Assembly (NCBI GenBank): GCA_050296935.1
Contig: JBNKRV010000031.1
Location: 33,391 to 97,390 of the forward strand
DNA: 64,000 nucleotides
Direction of reading: 5' to 3'
DNA from: Saccharicrinis sp050296935
Lineage (GTDB): Bacteria; Bacteroidota; Bacteroidia; Bacteroidales; Marinilabiliaceae
Position 1 is the first letter of the stretch, and the number at the start of each line of letters is the position of its first letter. The notes beneath the pieces are model-generated. The model ran no database searches and was not told the origin of the DNA. It saw only the letters and a program-made list of their open reading frames with translations. The translations under genes were made by a program, and so were the position numbers. Positions 17,400 to 26,334 of the stretch are shown here, in pieces.

Positions 17400-17527
17400 T
17401 TTTATAGGAAAAATTAATTGTTAATTTCGGCGGACGAAACAACTAAACATATTATAGTATTTAGGCATTGTCGATATGCAGCCATATATGCATATAAACA
17501 CAATGACGATATGGATACGTTACCAAC
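17400..17527 (+). repeat. Junction repeat (copy 1) ending in a cassette start GTTACCAAC
   Basis: This is the first of three copies (others at 23911-24022 and 25115-25247) of a sequence about 100-120 bp long. Conserved blocks are AACAACTAAAcATATTAT, CATTGTCGwTAT, CCATATATGCATATAAACAC and GATAyGTT. Each copy stands just upstream of an accessory gene. This one ends in GTTACCAAC (17519-17527), complementary to GTTGGTAAT at 21809-21817 behind the gene. The 340 bp between the YgjP gene and this repeat hold nothing else recognisable. Confidence 0.7.
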
Positions 17528-17747
17528 AAGGCTTAATGGTGTTTATTTGAAGCAGAAAATGGTTTTTAATTTAATCTCAACTTATAAAGACGTATAATGC
17601 AATTATGAAATATAATTTTGAAATAAATCAGTCTAATGAGCTTAGTTTACCTGATTAATTCATAACTATTTTCTTATAAATAAAATATATCTAGATATGC
17701 ATAAAAAATGCAGATAATCAAAATCCAATATTAAATCTAATGAAATA

Positions 17748-20700
17748 ATGAAGTCAATTTTTACAAATCACCTTACTGTTATCACCATCTTCTTTTTATT
17801 TAATTTCAATCTTGTATCAGCCCAAACAACTTATACCTTAACCGATGATGATGTTGTAGTCTCTAATGGAAATATAATAAGTTGCAGTTATGATTTTTCT
17901 ATAAAAGATATAATTATACCGGATGTTTTAGATGGACAAACAATAATAGCCATTAAAAATGGGTATAGTTCTTCACAAGGAGTATTTGCTTATAGCGGTG
18001 TTGAAAGTGTTCAGTTACCAACAACGCTTGAATTAATAGGTGATTATGCGTTTTATAAAGCCTCACTAAAGTCGTTAAATATACCTAACAATGTTACAAC
18101 AATAGGAAAATACGCCTTTCAAGAAAACTCATTGTCACAATTGCATATACCAAATACTGTTACCTTAATTAAAGAAGTTGCATTTTATAGGAATAATATT
18201 GAAACTGTTGAAATATCAACAGGATTAGAAGAAATTGAGCGTTATGTTTTTTCTGGAAATAACTTAACGAGTGTAATGATTCCAAATAATGTAACCTCAA
18301 TAGGAGAACGTGCTTTTTCATCAAATTCAATTGAGAATGTTACAATTCCTAATAGGGTTGCTTTTATAGGTAAATATGCTTTTGATAACAACTTTTTATC
18401 AAGTGTTAATTTCGAGAGTAGCAGTAGTCTTCTGACTATAAGTGAGAATGCATTTAGTAATAATAACTTGACTGGTATAAACCTTCCTTCAAGTCATATA
18501 AATTCGGATATTGAATGGTATGATAATGCGGGTAACTTTTATGAGATAGGTAATGAAATAAGTAATTTTTCAAGTTCCTACGATCAACCTTACATACTTA
18601 CCGATGATGATGTTGTCGTAGAAGATGGAGTTATTGTAAGTTGCAATCTAGATGGCTACACGAATAAAAATATTCTTATTCCATCTACACTTGATGGACA
18701 AATTGTTACCAAACTAGGTTATCGATCATTTGCGGATAAAGATTTTTGGAATGTAAGATTTCCAAGCACTTTAACGTTTATTGGAGGATACTCATTTTAT
18801 AGAGTACCAGTAAAAAGTATAAAACTTGGTAACAATATTATCACCATAGATTTTGGAGCTTTTCAGGATAATGACCTTAAAGAAGTTGATTTACCAAATG
18901 GTTTAATAACAATAGGAGATGGAGCTTTTGGATCTAACGAATTAGAAAGCATTGTCATACCTAGTAGTGTTACATCAATCGGAGCTAGTGCATTTGGTAA
19001 TAATGCATTAAAAAATGTTCAAATTCCTGAAAGTGTTAATAAACTAGACGATTATGTCTTTGAAAATAATGAATTAACCACAATAACGATACCATCAACA
19101 GTTACTGAGATTGGGATAGAAGCCTTTGCTTCCAACTATATCTCAGATATTGTAATACCTAATAGTGTAATTACAGTTGGTTATAGGGCTTTTCTTAATA
19201 ATAATCTTGCAAATGTGGAATTTCTTGAAAATAGTAATTTAGAGTTTATTGGTAATAATGCATTTTCAGAAAATCAAAACCTACTATCAATTCAGCTGCC
19301 CATATCACAAACTGATCCAAATTTTATTAATTGGTTTGATGAAAATGGGAATGCTATAAGTTGCGGAGAGATTATAAATGATTTTGAAACATATTATAGA
19401 GTGCCTTATACTCTTAGAGACAATGATGTGAAAATGACTGGAGGCTGTATTACCAAATGTACATATGACTTTTCGAATAAACATATTGTGATTCCTTCAA
19501 TTCTAAACAATCAAATAGTAACTAAGTTAGTAGGATCTTATTATGAAAATGGAAGTTGGTCGTATCCTTTTAAGGACAAAGGATTGATAAATGTTTTATT
19601 ACCAGAAACAGTTCAGGAAATTGGAGATAATTCATTTCAGACTAATAATATTAGGTTTCTGGATATTCCTAGTTCAGTTAGCATTATTGGAGAAAAAGCT
19701 TTTTATTCTAATTCTCTTACAAGTCTTAATGTTCCCAGTTCTATTGAATTTATAGGAGATGAAGCATTTTCAAATAATCAGTTGTCAAGTGTGTTTTTTG
19801 AAGAAAGTAGTAATTTGCTTAGTATTGGTTTTAAGGCTTTTTATGAAAATAACTTGTTAAATATTACACTCCCTAATTCTTATGATAAAACTGGATTTAA
19901 TTATTGGCAGGATGATTTAAGAAACAAGTATGTTTGTGGAGATAGCTTCACTGACTTTGTTTCGAGTTATATAAGCCCGTATACACTTAATAATTCAGAT
20001 GTAGAAGTTGAAAATGGAGTAATTATTACATGTAGTTATGATTTTAAAAGAAGGCAAATAATTATTCCTTCTCTTTTAGATGGTCAAACAATTATTGGAA
20101 TTGGGGAAAACTGTTTTAAAGAGAGAGAGATCTTTGGTGTTGAACTTCCTAATACATTAATCAGTATTAATAATAATTCATTTCAATATAATTTAATAAA
20201 GAGTCTTAATATTCCGAATAGTGTTCAACAAATTGGTGAATTTGCTTTTGCATCAAACAGAGGTAACGGCAACGATTACAATAAGTGGTATCCTCGTGGT
20301 ATACAGGAAATAAATTTTGAGGCAAATTCAAATCTCTCTATTATTGGTGAAAGAGCATTTTATGCTAATAAAATAATAAACTTAACTATCCCTTCAAGTG
20401 TTTCAGTTATTGATGATTATGCTTTTTGCACTAATGAAATACAGAATTTGGTATTTGAAGATAATTCGAAATTGAACCGAATTGGAGGACTAGCCTTTCT
20501 AAATAACTCAATAATAAGCGTTGTAATTCCTAAAACGGTGGAATGTGTTGGACCTGGTGCTTTTGAGGATAATAGATTATCCCATGTTGAATTTGAAAAT
20601 AATAGTAGTTTGAATTTAATTGGAGCAAGTGCCTTTGATGATAATCCAGATTTAACAACATTTACACTTCCTTCCATCCACACAAACACTATAGTGAATA

Positions 20701-21734
20701 ATTTTACGGATATATATAGCAAATTATATAATTTAGGTGATGTTATTACCAATCCTAATTCAACTTTAACAGCTGTACCTTATACTGTAATGGATATTGA
20801 TGTATACATGAATGACGGTACTATTACTAATTTTATACCTAGGTATACATATAACTATAAAAAGATTATTATTCCATCTGAATTGAAGGGGCAAACGGTT
20901 ACTGGAATAAAGGATGGCTTTGACAACAAATCTATTCAAGAAGTTCAATTACCAAATACTTTACTAACACTCGAAGACTATGCTTTTTTTAATAACAAAT
21001 TATCATCTGTATCTATTCCTGGTAGCGTTACTTTAATAGGAGAAAAGGCCTTTGCGAACAACTTATTGATAGATGTTAATTTTGAACAGGCTAGCACTTC
21101 AAACTATCAATTGAAAAGCAATCAATTTAATTCAGGAATAATAAATATTGAAACCATTAGTGATTATGCTTTTGATAATAACTTATTGGTTAATCTTTAT
21201 ATTCCTAATTCAGTTTCAAGAATTGGAGATAATGCATTTTCCAATAACACCCTTGAAAGTGTTAGTTTTGAAGCAAATAGTATTCTTTCAGAAATTGGAT
21301 TTGATGCTTTTATTAATAATCCGAATTTATCTACATTAACATTACCTATTCGGGAAAAAGAGGGATATTCATTTTTAGGCTGGAAAGATGATGTTGATAT
21401 TTTATATCATGTGGATGAGTCGATCTCTGATTTTAGTAGAGCTTATTATCCATATTTTGAGCAATTCGCAACAGATGGTATTAATATTAGGAATGATAGA
21501 ATTTGTATTTATCCAAATCCTGTAAAAGATAATTTATGTATTGACTTGGGTAGTAAATCATCTATTAAATTCCTTGAAATAAGGGATCTGTTAGGAAAAA
21601 TTCATTATTATGATATTATTGAATCTCAGAAAAAATTACGTATTAACATGAAGAATTATTCTACAGGAATTTATATGCTTAAATTAACTAGTAATAATGG
21701 TAGTTTAATTATTAAGAAAGTGATTAAGAGATAA
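17748..21734 (+). CDS. Giant BspA-type leucine-rich repeat surface protein with T9SS sorting domain
   Basis: The protein has 1328 residues: signal peptide (1-25, ending VSAQ), then five tandem blocks that each open with a TLTDDDVVV-like strand and a (I/V)IP..L.GQ segment (starts near residues 29, 281, 552, 743, 1010). Each continues with BspA/LRR_5 repeats of the form IPNSVT.IG..AF..N.L. The last 85 residues (from about INIRNDRICIYPNPVKDNL) are a type A T9SS C-terminal sorting domain, predicting export to the cell surface. BspA-like proteins typically bind host or extracellular ligands; the ligand here is unknown. It is the sole gene of the first cassette-like unit and more AT-rich than the housekeeping genes. 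Confidence 0.9.
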   Translation: MKSIFTNHLTVITIFFLFNFNLVSAQTTYTLTDDDVVVSNGNIISCSYDFSIKDIIIPDVLDGQTIIAIKNGYSSSQGVFAYSGVESVQLPTTLELIGDYAFYKASLKSLNIPNNVTTIGKYAFQENSLSQLHIPNTVTLIKEVAFYRNNIETVEISTGLEEIERYVFSGNNLTSVMIPNNVTSIGERAFSSNSIENVTIPNRVAFIGKYAFDNNFLSSVNFESSSSLLTISENAFSNNNLTGINLPSSHINSDIEWYDNAGNFYEIGNEISNFSSSYDQPYILTDDDVVVEDGVIVSCNLDGYTNKNILIPSTLDGQIVTKLGYRSFADKDFWNVRFPSTLTFIGGYSFYRVPVKSIKLGNNIITIDFGAFQDNDLKEVDLPNGLITIGDGAFGSNELESIVIPSSVTSIGASAFGNNALKNVQIPESVNKLDDYVFENNELTTITIPSTVTEIGIEAFASNYISDIVIPNSVITVGYRAFLNNNLANVEFLENSNLEFIGNNAFSENQNLLSIQLPISQTDPNFINWFDENGNAISCGEIINDFETYYRVPYTLRDNDVKMTGGCITKCTYDFSNKHIVIPSILNNQIVTKLVGSYYENGSWSYPFKDKGLINVLLPETVQEIGDNSFQTNNIRFLDIPSSVSIIGEKAFYSNSLTSLNVPSSIEFIGDEAFSNNQLSSVFFEESSNLLSIGFKAFYENNLLNITLPNSYDKTGFNYWQDDLRNKYVCGDSFTDFVSSYISPYTLNNSDVEVENGVIITCSYDFKRRQIIIPSLLDGQTIIGIGENCFKEREIFGVELPNTLISINNNSFQYNLIKSLNIPNSVQQIGEFAFASNRGNGNDYNKWYPRGIQEINFEANSNLSIIGERAFYANKIINLTIPSSVSVIDDYAFCTNEIQNLVFEDNSKLNRIGGLAFLNNSIISVVIPKTVECVGPGAFEDNRLSHVEFENNSSLNLIGASAFDDNPDLTTFTLPSIHTNTIVNNFTDIYSKLYNLGDVITNPNSTLTAVPYTVMDIDVYMNDGTITNFIPRYTYNYKKIIIPSELKGQTVTGIKDGFDNKSIQEVQLPNTLLTLEDYAFFNNKLSSVSIPGSVTLIGEKAFANNLLIDVNFEQASTSNYQLKSNQFNSGIINIETISDYAFDNNLLVNLYIPNSVSRIGDNAFSNNTLESVSFEANSILSEIGFDAFINNPNLSTLTLPIREKEGYSFLGWKDDVDILYHVDESISDFSRAYYPYFEQFATDGINIRNDRICIYPNPVKDNLCIDLGSKSSIKFLEIRDLLGKIHYYDIIESQKKLRINMKNYSTGIYMLKLTSNNGSLIIKKVIKR

Positions 21735-21803
21735 TTTATATTAATATTCTAGTGATTTAAGTTGCCTTATTGAAGGCTTATTTAGTACAAAAAAATAAAA
21801 AAT

Positions 21804-21820
21804 GCCCAGTTGGTAATCGA
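21804..21820 (+). repeat. 3' end of the BspA cassette: half attC-like core next to an intron end
   Basis: GCCCAGTTGGTAATCGA. GTTGGTAAT is complementary to the cassette start at 17519-17527. ATCGA is the last part of a group II intron on the minus strand, and the IS110 element begins at 21821. Similar ends are found at 24877-24892 and 30815-30832. Confidence 0.6.
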
Positions 21821-22017
21821 ATTCTAAGACAAAAACAAATAAAATAGTAATAAAATATTTCTAATTTTGAAATTACCGAACAACGACCGATGGTGATTAT
21901 TATACCGAAGGTCTATAGAAAAGTGTGTTCCACAGGGCACACTTTTCCTTTTTACAGGTATCGAACCTGTAAAAAGGAGCCGAACAACTCCCTCAAGATC
22001 ATATTGCCCGAAAATGA

Positions 22018-23010
22018 TTAACCTGCCTGACGCATTTTTACGAATGGAGTTCCCCTATTTACAACTGCAAAAACCCGAGTAATCAATTTAAATTTTACAG
22101 CATTCATTACTACTCCATGTTCTTTTCCCTCCTTAACTTTTCGATCATAATATTTCCTTAATTCCGGATCATTTTGAACTGCCGACCTAGCTGCATTACT
22201 TAGGTTCGTTTTCAAACGCTTATTAGCCAGGTGACTAACCCTGGTTCTTCCTCTAATACTAGTGCCTGATGTATTTTCAAAAGGTGCAACGCCACTATAA
22301 CACGCATATTGTCTTGCATCTTCAAAGCCTTGGAAATTATTGCTGTAAATGATAAATAATATGGAATTCACTAAGCCTATACCAACTACACTTCTGGCAA
22401 GTGAATAATTATTATAAACAGCATCATCATTTTCTATTACTTGTTCCATTTCTTTTTCTATTAAAATAATATCATGGGCAAAATTGGAAAGTCTGATTTT
22501 AATCCGCTTAATTGTCGTTGATGAATTTTGAGTCTTTAATTCTTTCAAAACGATTTTTTCTGTCGTCTGCATTTTAATGATACGTTCTCGCTCATTAATT
22601 AAACCTCTCAATTTCTTAATAGTGACTGAAGGTAGTTTGCTTAATTTAAGCTCTTCCCTGTGCAAGTAGCAGAACCTTGCTATTTGAAAAGAATCTACCT
22701 TGTCATTTTTCCCTCGGGTTAGGCCTAATGACCTTTTAATATGTAAGGGTGAAACCATCGAAAAAGAAATCCCTTTTCCATCTAAAAAAACGGCAAATTC
22801 ATTCCCATAAACTCCTGTATGCTCCATGCAAATAAACAACTCACTAAGTGCTGGTATACTTTGTTTTATCCATTTAACGAGTTCTTTGTATCCCTTCAAA
22901 TTGTTATTTACAACTACATGTTTCGACTTTTTTAAACCTCCTTTGTCAAATAGAGTAGCATCTAATGTTTTTTTAGAAATGTCAATACCAATAAACCATT
23001 TGAATTTCAT
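22018..23010 (-). CDS. IS110 family transposase (DEDD recombinase)
   Basis: This is a 330-residue bridge-RNA-guided recombinase. The N-terminal RuvC-like domain shows the acidic residues D10 (FIGIDISK), E63 (CMEHTG), D103 and D106 (KNDKVDSFQ). The C-terminal Transposase_20 domain contains GVAPFENTSGTSIRGR with the candidate catalytic Ser. The length is normal and there are no frameshifts, so the enzyme appears intact. It is alone in the element, with the non-coding RNA region on its 5' side, the arrangement of the IS110 group proper rather than IS1111. Confidence 0.95.
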   Translation of the reverse strand: MKFKWFIGIDISKKTLDATLFDKGGLKKSKHVVVNNNLKGYKELVKWIKQSIPALSELFICMEHTGVYGNEFAVFLDGKGISFSMVSPLHIKRSLGLTRGKNDKVDSFQIARFCYLHREELKLSKLPSVTIKKLRGLINERERIIKMQTTEKIVLKELKTQNSSTTIKRIKIRLSNFAHDIILIEKEMEQVIENDDAVYNNYSLARSVVGIGLVNSILFIIYSNNFQGFEDARQYACYSGVAPFENTSGTSIRGRTRVSHLANKRLKTNLSNAARSAVQNDPELRKYYDRKVKEGKEHGVVMNAVKFKLITRVFAVVNRGTPFVKMRQAG

Positions 23011-23049
23011 AATTTTACAATTTAGATTTAATAATAGTTAACCGTTTTA

Positions 23050-23213
23050 TTGAAATAAACTAATACCTTTATTAAGCCTGGTAACTTATAATTCTAATTG
23101 GTGCTTTTCAATATAAGAGTAAAAGACTAGTTCGATTGATAGCTCTTTAAAACTTGAGTAGCCAATAGTTCACTTTTACTCTTTCGGTTAATTATAAAAT
23201 TAGTTTATTTCAA
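23050..23213 (-). ncRNA. Candidate IS110 bridge RNA
   Basis: The region upstream of the transposase, between it and the element end, folds as nested stems: TTGAAATAAACTAAT (23050-23064) with 23199-23213, TTATAATT (23086-23093) with 23190-23197, and AAGAGTAAAAG (23115-23125) with 23173-23183. All pairings are perfect and share one centre. In IS110 elements this position encodes the bridge RNA whose loops pair with target and donor DNA. Exact RNA ends and guide loops cannot be fixed by eye. Confidence 0.6.
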
Positions 23214-23233
23214 ATTATAAACCATTAGGACAA

Positions 23234-23880
23234 ATCTAAAGGAGTAGCCAGCCACTAGGCAAAAAGCCTAGTGGAGAAGCTCTCACAGCACCTAGCATAC
23301 GCGATCTTCGCTCCTTCCTTTCATTTATAAAGTCCACTGGACTTTCCAAATTCAGGAACATACTAGGCGGTTCTCTACACCATGGGGAATAAGGAATTCG
23401 ATTTATAAAAAAGATAACTGGACATTTGTTGATACATGTTAGAAAGGCTGATATAGCCTCTCTTTTCAAGGCTATCCACTGTAATAGTGGTTCCCTGTAT
23501 AGGACTTTGCCAACAATCATATAACTATTAGTGGCGTTAGCGATTTACACTTCGTTCCAATTGAGCAATAGCCCAGCCACCCATAAGACTTCTACTCCAT
23601 GCATATGCCATATCAGGTTTAACACCAAGTCTAATCAGGTTCTTTCTTTTCCTGTCGGGTTTCTTTATTTACCTTTATTTTCTTAAGGTGTTCATGATTT
23701 ACTCTACGCTACAATTCAGTGATGCCATATACAGTACCTCAGACGATTACGAAGCCACCCGTCAAGCTCTTCCTATTTCGTTTTGATGTTGGCATGTTTA
23801 AAGCTATTGATCCATCCTCTTTGGATTTCGATAAGCTTCTGTATGCGATCACCGAAGTTTCGGGTTTTTACTTCACATAC
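23234..23880 (-). pseudogene. Group II intron 3' end with decayed maturase (C-terminal part)
   Basis: On the minus strand the stretch from 23845 down reads LIEIQRGWINSFKHANIKTK, stop, EELDGWLRNRLRYCIWHH. After a roughly 70-bp insertion it continues NLIRLGVKPDMAYAWSRS, MGGWAIAQ and, in another frame, TITVDSLEKRGYISLSNMYQ. These are the maturase X domain and the conserved tail of group II intron-encoded proteins. Several stops and frameshifts and the loss of the reverse transcriptase domain make it a relic. It ends at 23234-23300 with a D5/D6-like region: stem CCACTAGGC / GCCTAGTGG and, on the minus strand, GTGCTGTGAGAG and CTAC. The maturase call is firm; the exact intron borders are not. Confidence 0.82.
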
Positions 23881-23910
23881 AACGTGCTTCATTTGCAGAT
23901 ACCTTCAAAT

Positions 23911-24022
23911 AATTACTAAATTTGATTTACAAAACAACTAAACATATTATTTAGACATTGTCGTTATACTTCCATATATGCATATAAACACAATGACGTT
24001 ATAGATACGTTGGAGCCTATAC
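23911..24022 (+). repeat. Junction repeat (copy 2) ending in the Fic cassette start
   Basis: Second copy of the junction repeat: AATTACTAAATTTGA, AACAACTAAACATATTAT, CATTGTCGTTAT, CCATATATGCATATAAACAC. It ends in GTTGGAGCCTATAC (24009-24022), which is complementary, with one mismatch, to GTACAGGCTCCAA at 24877-24889 behind the Fic gene. Confidence 0.72.
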
Positions 24023-24088
24023 AAAAATTACGCAATGCCAGAATAAAAACAGACAATTCAATTATCTTTGAAAACGTAAAAATAGATT

Positions 24089-24871
24089 ATGAGCTTTAAG
24101 ATATTGACGTCTGAATTATTATTGGAGTATACAATGAAAGTAAACGAATCTCCAATGCATAGATTAAATAGTATTCAAAAATTGGAATTACCTGTTGACT
24201 ATTTCCAATTTTACAAATCGGTATCCTCCGTTTATTCATCGAAAATTGAAGGTGATGATATTGATTTTGATAGCTATTTTAAGCATCGATTTATGAATAT
24301 AAAATTTCAGGCAGATTATACTAAAAAGGCAGATGATTTATATTCAGCATACGATTTTATAGATTCTTATAAACTGACTTTAGAGAATGTAATAAAAGCA
24401 CATTCAATATTAAGCTCTAATCTTTTACCAAAAGACCAGCAAGGATTTATTAGAACAAACCCAATGTTTGTTTTAAATAGCAGCGACCAAATTGAATATG
24501 TTGCAGCAAGTCCAGATAGTGTGAAAACGGAATTAGATAAGCTGTTCTATGATATTGAGTTACTTCAGAATAAAGAATTAAATTCCTTTGAAGTATTTTA
24601 TTACGCTTCATTGATTCATTTAGTATTCGTTAAAATACATCCATTTCAAGATGGTAATGGACGGACTGCCAGATTAATTGAAAAATGGTTTTTATTTGAA
24701 AAGCTAGGAGAGAAAGCTAGTTCAATTCAATTAGAGAAGAATTATTATCAGAATCTGAAAGAATACTATAATAATATTAAGAAGTTAGGATTGGAATATG
24801 AAGAACTGGACTATAAAAAGAGTTTAGATTTCTTATTAATGACTGTGAGCTCGTTAAAAGAGGAAAAATAA
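24089..24871 (+). CDS. Fic domain protein (class II, self-inhibited)
   Basis: Fic proteins transfer AMP or related groups onto target proteins. The full active motif HPFQDGNGRTAR begins at about residue 184. An N-terminal inhibitory motif SSKIEG lies near residues 50-55, placing it among Fic proteins controlled by their own N-terminal helix. The protein is 260 residues, soluble and without a signal peptide. It stands alone, flanked by cassette-type inverted ends, with no Fic antitoxin gene next to it, as expected when the inhibitor is built in. Target protein unknown. Confidence 0.9.
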   Translation: MSFKILTSELLLEYTMKVNESPMHRLNSIQKLELPVDYFQFYKSVSSVYSSKIEGDDIDFDSYFKHRFMNIKFQADYTKKADDLYSAYDFIDSYKLTLENVIKAHSILSSNLLPKDQQGFIRTNPMFVLNSSDQIEYVAASPDSVKTELDKLFYDIELLQNKELNSFEVFYYASLIHLVFVKIHPFQDGNGRTARLIEKWFLFEKLGEKASSIQLEKNYYQNLKEYYNNIKKLGLEYEELDYKKSLDFLLMTVSSLKEEK

Positions 24872-24888
24872 AAAAAGTACAGGCTCCA

Positions 24889-25060
24889 ATCGTAGCCAGC
24901 CACCAGGCAAAAAGCCTGGTGGAGAAGCTATCACAGCACTTGATATACGTGATCTTCGCTCCTTCCTTTCATTTATAAAGTCCACTAGACTTTCCAAATT
25001 CAGGAACATACCTGGCGACTTCCCTGAGCTTTATGACTGGATCTGTTTGTTGGTTTTTCT
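24889..25060 (-). pseudogene. Group II intron 3' end remnant (5'-truncated)
   Basis: Bases 24891-25015 match 23234-23362 with few changes: GTAGCCAGCCACcAGGCAAA, a CCACCAGGC / GCCTGGTGG stem, TCACAGCAC, GATCTTCGCTCCTTCC and the stretch around AAAGTCCACTAGACTTTCC. Read on the minus strand the region ends in GGCTACGAT, like the ends of many group II introns, directly against the last bases of the Fic cassette. No maturase domain remains. Confidence 0.65.
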
Positions 25061-25114
25061 CTTTATTTACAATGTGTTTCTTTGCACATATATCAAAAAA
25101 ATATCCTTCCGATA

Positions 25115-25247
25115 TTTTATAGGAAAAAATAATTACTAAATTTGACCTGCAAAACAACTAAATATATTATGTTATTTAAACATTGTCGTTATGCTACCAT
25201 ATATGCATATAAACACAATAACGATATAGATATGTTGGCACCAAGGC
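25115..25247 (+). repeat. Junction repeat (copy 3) ending in the PAAR cassette start
   Basis: Third copy: TTTATAGGAAAAA, AATTACTAAATTTGA, AACAACTAAATATATTAT, CATTGTCGTTAT, CCATATATGCATATAAACAC. It ends in GTTGGCACCAAGGC (25234-25247), partly complementary to GCCCAGTCGCCA at 30815-30826 after the last gene of the type VI module. Confidence 0.7.
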
Positions 25248-25303
25248 AAAAAACCGAGGCGTATAGACTAAAATTAACTTAAAACAAAATAATAACCTAA
25301 ATT

Positions 25304-26317
25304 ATGGCAGGACCAGCAGCAACAATAGGCAGTTTGCATGTATGCCCCATGTGTAATGGAACAGTACCACATATTGGAGGACCGGTAACAGGACCCGGCT
25401 CGCCCAATGTATTAATCAACGGAAAACCCGCAGCAGTAATGGGTGATATGTGTACATGTGCCGGACCTCCTGATACTATCGTTCAAGGGGAAGCAACAGT
25501 ACTTATCAATGGCAAACCAGCAGCAACATTAGGTTGTATGACTGCACATGGTGGTACTATTACAATAGGAGAGCCAACAGTATTAATTGGCACAGGAGCC
25601 AGTGCTCGTACAGAAATTATGCCTATTAAAAAAATCCCATTCCCTGAAATAAAAACTATAAACAGAGTTATGTCTGTTGTATCAGGAAAAAGTAAGCTTT
25701 TAAATGAAGCCTTAACAAATCAAGAGGCATTGAAGAAACAGGCAGAGGAACAACCTGAAATAATAGTCTCCAATCTACAATGGGAAAAAGAAAGCAAAAA
25801 AATTGATATAGCTAATGTGAATGAAAAAGTAATGCTTAAAGCTGATGTAAAAGGAGTTGAAGACGGAAAATACATACCATTTCTTATTTATGAAAAAGAT
25901 GAGCAGGGAGAAGATGATTATGTGGATTCTGTATTAACTTTAGTCGAAAACGGCACTGCAACAGCAGAATGGAAAGTTAAATATGTTGATGATTCTGATG
26001 ATATTGAGGCTATTCATGAAATGCAGGAAAAAGGTTATACTTTACCGGAATTTGTTTTTAAATATGAAAATAGTAACGGAGAAAACGTTGAAAGCGCAGT
26101 ATTATCAGTTGAGGATTGCTTGGAGATAAAAGCCATAGATGACGAAACCGGTAATCCGTTAGCCAATGTAAACATTTCAATATCGTTACCCAATGGGGAA
26201 TTTTTGGAAGAAAAATTAGATGATAACGGATATATAAAACTGGAAGAGCTTAGAGCTTCAAAAAAATATCCAATAGTTTTTTATGATGATAAAAAGGTTT
26301 ATTCTACTCGCTACTAA
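25304..26317 (+). CDS. PAAR-domain protein with C-terminal extension (type VI secretion spike tip)
   Basis: This is a 337-residue protein whose first 100 residues form a PAAR-like (DUF4280-type) repeat domain: MAGPAATIGSLHVCPMC, repeated VLINGKPAA, MGDMCTCAGPP and LGCMTAHGG, with conserved Cys/His that can bind metal. PAAR proteins cap the VgrG spike of the type Vi secretion system and carry effectors. The C-terminal 170 residues contain two beta-rich segments, the last (IKAIDDETGNPLANVNISISLPNGE) resembling a carboxypeptidase-regulatory-like fold. No other secretion-system structural gene is in the window, so this is an orphan effector module. The following effector gene begins 18 bp later. 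Confidence 0.85.
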   Translation: MAGPAATIGSLHVCPMCNGTVPHIGGPVTGPGSPNVLINGKPAAVMGDMCTCAGPPDTIVQGEATVLINGKPAATLGCMTAHGGTITIGEPTVLIGTGASARTEIMPIKKIPFPEIKTINRVMSVVSGKSKLLNEALTNQEALKKQAEEQPEIIVSNLQWEKESKKIDIANVNEKVMLKADVKGVEDGKYIPFLIYEKDEQGEDDYVDSVLTLVENGTATAEWKVKYVDDSDDIEAIHEMQEKGYTLPEFVFKYENSNGENVESAVLSVEDCLEIKAIDDETGNPLANVNISISLPNGEFLEEKLDDNGYIKLEELRASKKYPIVFYDDKKVYSTRY

Positions 26318-26334
26318 GCAGAATTATTTTTACT

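Larger units (their letters stand above)
21821..23233 (-). mobile_element. IS110 family insertion sequence
   Basis: The ends were inferred by comparing with the uninterrupted site at 30824-30834 (CCAATCGAGTAG). Here the same site is split into AATCGA (to 21820) and, after the element, GAGTAGCC (from about 23232). That gives an element of about 1.41 kb flanked by the dinucleotide GA (TC on the transposase strand), as expected for a family that inserts at a 2-bp core without long target duplication. It contains one transposase gene and a structured non-coding region upstream of it. An inverted repeat at 21934-21990 (CTTTTTACAGGT / ACCTGTAAAAAG) lies downstream of the transposase. Confidence 0.8.

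Noticed and set aside
17176..17424. Open frame of 82 codons upstream of the BspA-type gene
   Set aside because: AT-rich, no ribosome site, non-protein-like composition, and it overlaps the junction repeat.
23236..23520. Open frame of 94 codons on the minus strand ending near the IS110 element
   Set aside because: It overlaps the group II maturase relic and the intron 3' end; its apparent protein is the intron RNA read in a wrong frame.
24089..24871. Fic toxin-antitoxin pair
   Set aside because: There is no adjacent antitoxin gene, and the protein carries its own inhibitory motif, so a class I toxin-antitoxin arrangement is unlikely.
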